Assembly: GCA_001600495.1 (NCBI GenBank)
Contig: BCKE01000010.1
Location: 700,765-764,764, forward strand
From: Pilasporangium apinafurcum
Taxonomy: Eukaryota; Oomycota; Peronosporomycetes; Pythiales; Pythiaceae
Length of the DNA stretch: 64,000 bases
Direction: 5' to 3'
Shown here: positions 56,940 to 64,000 of the stretch, piece by piece
Position numbering within the stretch: position 1 is the first letter of the stretch
Layout of the letters: each line of letters starts with the position of its first letter
Notes under the pieces: generated by a model
Seen by the model: only the letters and a program-made list of their open reading frames with translations
Database searches by the model: none
What the model was told of the DNA's origin: nothing
Program-made: the position numbers and the translations under genes

Positions 56940-58380
56940 CCTTGTGCTGAGATACATGGATACTCAGCGCATATTTTTTGGCTTGCACTCCGGTTCACTT
57001 TATATCCTTTGATCAGTTTTCGACACAATTGCAATGAATGCTTCGACGGATCGTGTAGGATGCTGGCTAGTCGACAATGTTCAAAAAAGTCGATCTTACT
57101 GGTGCAGGACACAGATCAGAAGATCGGCTCTCGTTCCGAGGGTATGCTGCACAGAAAATCTCTCAGTTTTGCTTAACAGACAGAACCATCGGATTGTAAA
57201 TAATGGAGCTGAATTTCATATGTGATACCGCTAAAGATCAAGCCCAGTCGCTCACTGCTCAGCATCCACGTAATCGGGAGAAAGTTGGAACAGAATCAGT
57301 GCAACAAACCGACGAAAAGCGCAATCTTCAAGGTCGGCACAGAGTCAGGGACAGCAATATATGACGACTATCCAAGGTTCAAAATGAACAGTCCAAGGTT
57401 GATCAAAAGAGATTAATCTTCATCCGAAAACAACTGGTATGAAGCAAGATAGCAATTGCATCGAGGAAGCAGTACATATATTGGAACAGGAGGTGCTTCT
57501 ATTTCCGTACTGTAACTTCACGCCACTCGTGTGTAGATTGAGTCTGCTTGTGCTGTTTTTCGTTGACTGGGATGTGTAGTCATCGAAAACTCGTCTGAGG
57601 TGATAGAGCTTCCACACATTACTAGTACGAATAATGACTGATTATATTGTCTGGCAGATGGCCTCGCTTGACAAGCGACGCCTAGATACACATATTGAGC
57701 TGTGATCAATCGAAATCACTTCAGATACACTCTTATTGCTTTCTCGTCGATGTTTCAGCTACCTGGCGCGGGGTTTTAAGGGATTTCTGAGTATACAAAT
57801 GGACAAAGATTATTTTTACTAATACTATGCAGAACGGATGTAAGTCAGAGAGGGGGACAACGCCGTTCCTGTTTATGTCCCTTCAGGATTGCGCTTTTTG
57901 TGGATTGAAAGTCTTTTTTCTGCACCCCTAGTACTCCTGTTTACACGGGCGATCTTTGACCCAAGTCACAGTTGATGCAACACTAAGAATCCGGTGGTTT
58001 TGTAAGTTAAACGAGAATACAAAGGACGACAGATTCTATAGTGCATACGTTATCAGACTTCTCGACACAAGTGCCCATCTTTGATCTGTGTTCTACCAAG
58101 TACAGGTTCGTGTTTTCAGATCGAGACTGTCACACGATCGTTCGTGCCTACCCATCCGTTCAATCACATAGTTGCAGCTTCACGGACGTCTCATCTTCTA
58201 CTTATACGCCACTACTTTTCGAAACGAATTGATTTCGTGCCATTAGGATCAAATTGTCTAACAGATGGAGAAGACGCAGGAAATCCTGCCAAGCGAGCGC
58301 AGCCAGCAACAGTTTCTAAGTTGAACATGAACGTAAAGCGGTCTGCAAATTATATTGTGTTCACATGTTAAACCACCCGA
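56940..58380. other. Spacer of the large inverted repeat; shared 5' region of the two dioxygenase genes
   Basis: 1,441 bp unique between the arms. The two dioxygenases point away from it, so it lies upstream of both. It has no gene I can support. Positions 57887-58003 are the mate of the diverged repeat at 54261-54389, and weaker similarity runs on to about 58150. Confidence 0.6.
57887..58003 (+). repeat. Diverged direct repeat, copy 2 (mate at 54261-54389)
   Basis: Same anchors as copy 1 (gattgcgctttt, cttttttctgca, aagaatccggtggtt). It lies in the unique spacer, so the duplication that created it is separate from the palindrome arms. Confidence 0.5.
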
Positions 58381-58462
58381 ATGCAGAACATAGTTAAAGT
58401 GAAACCATTTCCAAATTTCCTCTCCATTACTCAAGCGACAACCAAGTCTTGGGGTACAAAAC

Positions 58463-59707
58463 ATGGTCCAACTTACGAAAGTCTTCGCCACCGCAGCCCT
58501 CGCTACATGTGGCCTTGCCACCCTCGCATCTGCTCATCCTGGAGCACACCACGAGCCTTCCGCCATCGAGCTTGCACACCGCAGACTCTTCATGGCCAAC
58601 AGTAAGCGCGCACTGGAAGGCTGTGCCAATTCTGAGGCGGCCCGACAGCTCAAGGAACGAGCAGTCGCTCGTCGAACCGCCAAAATCGACGAGCTCCGCA
58701 AGCAGCGCCGTCGATTGGACACTGCCACGATCCTTGCGACCGACCACGAGTCCAGTCTCTCCGGTATCACCACCGACGTGGACCCCTCCACACTCTTTGG
58801 CACAGAAGTCACTTGCATCCTTGAGCCTGAGGTGGAACAAGGTCCATACTATGTCAATGGCGAGTACATCCGCAACGACATCCGTGAGGGTCAAGAAGGT
58901 GTTGCGCTCTACACTGAGTTCCAGGTCATCGATGTGAACACGTGCCTCCCTGTCGAAGATTTATACTTGGAAATCTTCAACTGTAACGCTACGGGAGTCT
59001 ACTCGGGTGTCGTTGCCTCGGGTAATGGTGACAGCAGCGACCTCAGCAACATTAACACGACGTTTCTGCGTGGGCTGTGGCCAACCGACTCGGAAGGGAT
59101 TGTGTCCTACTCTACACTCTTCCCCGGTCACTACTCAGGCAGAGCCACACACATACACGTATTGGCGTCCTACAACGGTACGGTCTTGGAGAACAATACG
59201 TATGCCGGCAGCGTTGCTGCAAGTGTGAGCCAAATCTTCTTTGATCAGGACCTCATCACCCAAGTGGAGGCGCTCGAACCATATTCAACCAACACCATCG
59301 ACATCACCACGAACGAAGTCGATCGTGTCGTCAATGCTGCGACACTTACGGACTTTGATCCTTTTATGGAGTATGTCTTGTTGGGGGACACGGTGGAAGA
59401 TGGCATCTTCGCATGGATCAACATTGGTATTGACATGACTGTGGCTCACACGGTGGTCGGTGCGTCGACACTTACTGCTAACGGCGGTGTGACGAACAGC
59501 GCGAATGGTGGTGTTACTACTGGCAGCGGTAACGACATGGGTGGTGGCAGTGGCTTCAATGGTGGTGGCAGTGGCTTCAATGGCGGCGGCAGTGGCTTCA
59601 ATGGCGGCGGCAGTGGCTTCAATGGCGGCGGCAGTGCCCAAGGTGGTTCTCCTCCTTCGGGATCTGTTGCTGGCGAGAGTGACCTTGCCTGTGCTGCCCG
59701 CAAGTAA
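58463..59707 (+). CDS. Secreted intradiol ring-cleavage dioxygenase, right copy
   Basis: Same 414-residue product as the left copy. Fe(III) ligand candidates are Tyr129 or Tyr130, Tyr224, His230 and His232; all are present. No intron or frame break. The gene lies upstream of, and on the same strand as, the dehydroquinase-like gene (386 bp). Identical 5' sequence in the arms extends only 82 bp upstream of each ATG, so the two copies share only the core promoter; regulation further upstream may differ. Expression of either copy cannot be told from sequence. Confidence 0.93.
   Translation: MVQLTKVFATAALATCGLATLASAHPGAHHEPSAIELAHRRLFMANSKRALEGCANSEAARQLKERAVARRTAKIDELRKQRRRLDTATILATDHESSLSGITTDVDPSTLFGTEVTCILEPEVEQGPYYVNGEYIRNDIREGQEGVALYTEFQVIDVNTCLPVEDLYLEIFNCNATGVYSGVVASGNGDSSDLSNINTTFLRGLWPTDSEGIVSYSTLFPGHYSGRATHIHVLASYNGTVLENNTYAGSVAASVSQIFFDQDLITQVEALEPYSTNTIDITTNEVDRVVNAATLTDFDPFMEYVLLGDTVEDGIFAWINIGIDMTVAHTVVGASTLTANGGVTNSANGGVTTGSGNDMGGGSGFNGGGSGFNGGGSGFNGGGSGFNGGGSAQGGSPPSGSVAGESDLACAARK
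59538..59640 (+). repeat. 21-bp tandem repeats encoding GGGSGFN (right copy)
   Basis: Mirror image of the left-copy repeat, with the same unit order and the same synonymous differences, which supports very recent duplication or gene conversion. Confidence 0.85.
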
Positions 59708-60093
59708 GCTCTTGGGATGATGAATCATTTGGTGCTGCTGTCCTTTGCACTGGATCGATTCATACTGTGTGTATGCTTGCATGACAAAGAAAAATACATT
59801 TCAGTTGTGGCGTGGTCAATTGTAGGGTAGAAACTGATAGCTTTTATTGATAACTTCTCCAATAAATGCATGTTTCTGGTCTGGAAAGTATCCATTTTTC
59901 CATGCATCGTTTTCAATCTACCCACTCAATCAGATATGGTCTGTGGAAATCTCTTCAACATTGTCATTTGCAACTAATCCAAAGAAAATATAACCAATAG
60001 GCTTTCCAAATAGAAATCACTGGTCTCTCATTGAACAAAATCAACGCTAGAACTGGTGAGGGAATGGCGTTCTGACAGACATCAGGAGACAAA
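59708..60093. other. Right-arm intergenic segment
   Basis: 386 bp between the dioxygenase stop and the dehydroquinase-like ATG. No gene is seen; presumed 3' end and promoter. Confidence 0.45.
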
Positions 60094-61339
60094 ATGATAC
60101 CTCTGGTGGTTGGAAGCGCAACTGCTGGAACACTACGTACTCGAATATGCCGCCGCGGACAATCACTGCCAAACATGGTCCGACTCGCTTACTCACAACG
60201 TAGTCGACCACCTCGCAATCCGTTTGAAATTCAGTTCCATGTGTCCAAAGATGATGCGTCCCCATCCAAGCATGCTGGAAAATTGGCTCATCCCAACAAC
60301 CGAGCAGACGTGGAAAAGGAGCTTGACGTATTGCATGAAGGTAAGTCAAGTCATTTTTATATCTTTGCCTTTGAGTATGTATTGTAAATGGATCGTACAT
60401 TTAACACACAAGAGACTGACGACCTACGTAATTGATATGGATGATGTGGGTAGAGTTATCACTGATTTTTGGAGAAACGCTTGAGCAGTACGATGGCGGT
60501 GAATCCGGTAGTAGTATCACAAACGCGTCTACTATTAATCAAGATACAGTTACAGAAGAGTTATCTGGCCGCTCGAGTTATCACCTTGACGAAACTGAGC
60601 TTATTGATTCTGCTGCGAGGCAACGCGCGTATGGCCAACACTTTGTCAACGGTGATGAAGTCCTCCTGATACAGGGTCCATGTAGCTACATAGGAGGTGT
60701 CCAAATCGGGTAAGAAGTGAAATGATGCGCCAGTTTGTTGTGAATAAAATAGAAATTTAATTTGTCGTTCAATAAGTAGGAGTCAACAAACCAAAGAAGA
60801 AGTGAAGCAAACGATGGCAATTAGTGCGGCACAGGTAGGACTTACTGCTACCTGTTATCATTCGAATCATGAAGGCGATATCCTGGATTGGCTCCTTAAC
60901 GCCAAGCATGGACAGACGATTATTTTATACTGGAACGGTAAGACAACAATCAGCATTGGCTTGCCTGACTCAGAATTATCCTGTTGAACAATAACGTGTC
61001 CTCTAATCTATTTCATATCTCTATTTACAATAGGTTGTATATCTGATGCACCAACGATTCTTCGCGCTCTGAAGCTGGTCAAAAATTCAGTCATTATTGT
61101 GAGTCCAGCCGGAATCGATCATGGCTCGTTACCTCCTTCAGTCATTGGGGTGCTCACAGGTAAGAACTCCGCGCATATTCACTTCTTTGGCAAATCTCGC
61201 CTTTTAATCGAAAACGCTCATAATTTGACTATCTGTGCATACATTATCAATGGCTGATATAGGATTCGGTGATCAGGCGCTTGATCTCGCATTAGTTGCT
61301 GCCAAACGAATTCAGGACGAAGGTAGTACAATTCACTAA
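60094..61339 (+). CDS. Type II dehydroquinase-fold protein, probably catalytically inactive
   Basis: Five exons: 60094-60340, 60454-60709, 60780-60937, 61034-61159, 61263-61339; 287 residues, phases closing. An Arg-rich N-terminus (TLRTRICRRGQS) could be a mitochondrial presequence. From about residue 150 the chain follows type II 3-dehydroquinate dehydratase: VLLIQGPCSYIGG (for LNGPNLNLLG), HSNHEGDILDWLLNA (conserved), TIILYWNGCISDAPTILRAL (for the INPGAYTHTSVALRDAL block), then VIGVLTGFGDQALDLAL. The usual catalytic Arg and Tyr after the first motif and the His of THTS are missing, and the REEFR segment is replaced. So the fold is likely kept but dehydration of dehydroquinate is not expected. 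Role unknown. Its first exon is duplicated in the left arm. Confidence 0.75.
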
Positions 61340-62273
61340 GGAGAAAGTTTTTAGCAATTGGCTCTTGCAAAGTTGTCCAGGTAGATTGTTTGAAGTAACT
61401 ATTGTTCTCTTTCTCTCTACCAACACGCTAAAAGAGTGTAATTACTATTTGCATCGTGGATGTGAGTATACAAGAAGTAGATAATCGATTAAATTTGTAT
61501 CATCACGCAAAGCGCGTAAGCGGGCAGTCTGTGAGGCTTCTTCAATGGCGAGTACCACCACAACTACTCCACATGGACACTGCTAGAGACCCAAGTTCAT
61601 TGCGTTGATCGGTCATCAGAATGTTTCTTTTTGCATCATTTAAAAACAAGCGGTTTCGGGTACCTACGACAGACAACTGAGTGTATGGCCACTCACATGT
61701 AGTGAGTGGTTCAGAAATGGTCATTACGTTGCGAGTTATTTTGGGTACACAGTTTCGATCTGATGTGTGGATAGGAACGGCTCTCGATAGATCCCCACAC
61801 AACAATAACAACAAAAAGAGTCAGACTCTGCTATGTCTGGGCTATTGAGTGGCCCTTAGCGATGCACCTGTGGATCCTCAAAGGTTGTCATCGTCAGTCC
61901 GTGTGTGGTTCAGCACGTTTGTTGTGGTTGTGGCCTCTGCTATTTTTACTCCCTCAGATAAGGTTTTAAAATTTAAACCTCAATTGATGTTGAATCTGGG
62001 ACATGGTAAATAAGGTTTTTCTGTTATATTGAAGGGTTTTTTCCTTGGAAGGTAGTAGGGAAACGTCGCGGAAGCTGAAAAGAAGAACAACTTGCCGACA
62101 AGAAGACACAACCAGAGCTGAAAAAAGAAGACAAACAAGAGCAGACAAAAAAGCAACCCAAAGGAAACCAAGCAATACAAGACAGAAGACACAGCGTACA
62201 GAGGCTGAGAAGCCGTACCCGTGACTCCAGAGCCGCGCCGCTGAGGTGCTTGCTATATACAGGGAAAAACGCA
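61340..62273. other. Intergenic, no gene supported
   Basis: 934 bp. The last 200 bp (62060-62180) is strongly purine-rich (AAGAAG and CAAG runs) and looks like the 5' leader of the CCT gene. Nothing else is recognised. Confidence 0.45.
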
Positions 62274-63303
62274 ATGTTGGTTGCGCGCAAGCGAGTGCGC
62301 GACGTGACCGAGACGCCCATCATGCATCATCATACTGCTACAGACTGTCCATCCCAACAGCAATGGCTTCTGCGCGACCTTCTTAACGCGTATAGCGAAT
62401 CATCCGCGTATTGTGCTTCGCATCGATTTCGCCCAGATCATGAAAAAGAAGACAAAGAGCAGCGGCATACGTGGCGCCAGGCGCTACTCGAATACCTACA
62501 GCGATATAATCAGCTCACAGATAAATCCGCAGCAGATGTACACGAAGGTTCGCTCGAGGTATGTAGTATATCGAAAAGAACACATATAATGATGTATGCG
62601 GCGTACCATTTGCTAAGCTATTGCTATTTGTGATACAGCGTTCGAGTGCTCGATTGAATTCCCAGGAACTTTTTTTGAGTGTTGTTTTGGAGTGGCAGCG
62701 TTCGGAACTACCACATGCTAGTGCTTTGTATCAAGAACAAAGCAGTGGTGGAGGGGGAGTAGAAAGCAATGCCAATAACAACCGCGTTACTAAGGAAATC
62801 TCTTCCTGTTCCAGCTCCATGTACTCTACATCTGACTCGGAGCCAGATGAACGTAATGATGTTCATCACATCAAATCAAAGCAACGCAAGCTTCAACCAG
62901 TTGATGAAATCAGCCCCACCAGGTACTGTTTGTGTGAAAAGAAGTAGAATTTTTTGCAATTTGTGGATGGCTAATAACCTTTGTCTGCGCTGCACTGTAC
63001 CCTAAATGTAGTGTGCATAACATCCCTGGGAACTTGACTCCGTTGCGTCTGGACTACTGCGGCCACCTTTCTTCATCGTCCATCAAACGGATTGGTATTT
63101 ACTCGCCGCGCTCGCGTCAACAATTGCTTCGCAAGTACATGGCCAAACGCGAAAAGCGACTCTCGCAGAATACGGTGCGCTATCGTGTCCGCAAAACGCT
63201 GGCAAATGCTCGTCCTCGGGTCAAAGGCCGCTTCGTGAAAACAGAGCAGCCACTTACAGCGGCACTGGTAGAAGCGATGGCTCCTGCGTCAAGCAAGAAG
63301 TAA
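62274..63303 (+). CDS. CCT-motif protein (second of two)
   Basis: Three exons: 62274-62558, 62639-62922, 63012-63303; 286 residues. The CCT motif is at about residues 222-262: SPRSRQQLLRKYMAKREKRL, SQNTVRYRVRKTLANARPRV, KGRFVK. Compared with the first CCT gene it keeps the final RPRVKGRFVK but has Ser-Gln-Asn-Thr in place of the Trp-Lys block. The N-terminal region has helical segments (QWLLRDLLNAYSES, ELFLSVVLEWQRSEL) and a Ser-rich middle. No B-box or other domain. A nuclear, transcriptional role is inferred from the motif alone. Confidence 0.85.
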
Positions 63304-64000
63304 CGTGACTTTCTTCTACCAAGAAGATCAGTTTGCTCAATGTCTGACAACGGATAAGGACGACCATACTATGTTCTGCGCAGTAGATGCAGATCGAAGC
63401 TACATGACGCTGCCATATGTATACTACAGAAAGGTTTTGCACATTTTTGATTTATAATTTATAAATATATTTTAGATTACCTCGAAGAGATCACATGAGA
63501 TACAAAAGTACCTCAGGAAGGACCCTGTGTTCTTTTGTTTGGGTCCAACTCAACTGCAAAAGCTAAGACTAGACAATCGTGGAGTAGGCATCTCCAACAC
63601 CTGGGCTCGATGATCTCCTCTTCCTTCGCGATTGCAACTGCTACATGTAGATCTCTCTGCATACTGGTTTGGTTTTGCTGAAACTAGCACTAGCCGATAG
63701 TCTGCAATTTTTTCCGTTAATTATGCCATTTTATTGCTTAGAGTTCGTTTTCTGAGAAAAATAAGAGCCAAAAGACATGGATGGTGTTGTGCAGTGTAAA
63801 TAAATTCGACCATGCCATCCAGCGCACCACTCAATTCACAAAAACAGGTTGTGCATCGAGCACACCAGATCGATGAGCTAGAAACGCAAGCGCGACGAGG
63901 ATAAAGTGCTTGACGAGAACAAGAAAACACAAACAAGTAGTGTCGTGAGTTGGCATGGCATGCACAGATCCCAAGAATTATGGTTACCTTCCAAAGAAGA
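63304..64000. other. Window end, no gene supported
   Basis: 697 bp downstream of the CCT gene. Only short open frames without domains are seen. Confidence 0.45.

Larger units (their letters stand above)
58381..60431. repeat. Right arm of large inverted repeat
   Basis: Reverse complement of 54889-56939. Its outer boundary (about 60431) falls inside intron 1 of the dehydroquinase-like gene (60341-60453), which continues intact beyond it. The right arm is therefore the likely parent and the left arm the inverted copy. Confidence 0.95.

Noticed and set aside
1-64000. CRISPR array, bacterial operon or prophage
   Set aside because: No regularly spaced repeats and no polycistronic layout; genes have spliceosomal introns, so the window is eukaryotic.
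1-64000. tRNA or rRNA genes
   Set aside because: No T-arm/acceptor pairing or rRNA core was found by eye; a covariance-model scan would be decisive.

Overview
The window reads as nuclear DNA of an oomycete (a flagellated stramenopile). No single gene proves this; it is an inference from the combination. There are many short GT-AG introns (mostly 60-100 bp) in closely packed genes on both strands. Domain combinations common in oomycetes occur (WW-cyclin, FYVE with a GAF-like C-terminus, a Cys-rich domain before the MIR repeats of an SDF2-like protein). There are basal-body/cilium genes, secreted intradiol dioxygenases and a Fanzor nuclease. I do not assign an order or species. Gene models were spliced by hand; all phases close, but no transcript data were available.

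Region 1-11.8 kb. The left edge holds the C-terminal half of a Fanzor (eukaryotic TnpB-like, RNA-guided nuclease family), followed 5 bp after its stop by a perfect 38-bp palindrome. Next come an F-box protein apparently spliced to a multi-pass membrane tail, an unrecognised disordered protein, the nuclear 5'-3' exoribonuclease XRN2/RAT1, a PDZ-UBA protein, an SDF2-like secretory-pathway protein and a short-chain dehydrogenase.

Region 11.8-27 kb is a block of centrosome/cilium-type genes: a tiny three-exon coiled-coil gene, a LEKR1-like coiled-coil protein, a C2CD3 homologue of about 2,470 residues and a DZIP1/Iguana homologue. C2CD3 and DZIP1 are divergent neighbours sharing a 240-bp intergenic region.

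Region 27-49 kb is housekeeping and signalling: COA7 (respiratory complex IV assembly), a weak hypothetical gene, a WW-cyclin fusion, a NEK-family kinase divergent from a large leucine-rich-repeat protein with embedded WW-like segments, a C3H-zinc-finger DEDDh exonuclease, the LYR protein ETFRF1/LYRM5, a CCT-motif protein and a FYVE protein.

Region 49-64 kb is sparser and rearranged. It contains an eight-exon short-chain dehydrogenase, then decayed fragments of intradiol dioxygenase genes, then a large inverted repeat (two arms of about 2,051 bp around a 1,441-bp spacer). Each arm carries an apparently identical, intact secreted intradiol dioxygenase. The right arm runs into the first intron of a gene for a type II dehydroquinase-fold protein that lacks the usual catalytic residues; the left arm carries only its orphaned first exon. 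A second CCT-motif gene closes the window. The fossils show that this locus has gained and lost dioxygenase copies more than once.
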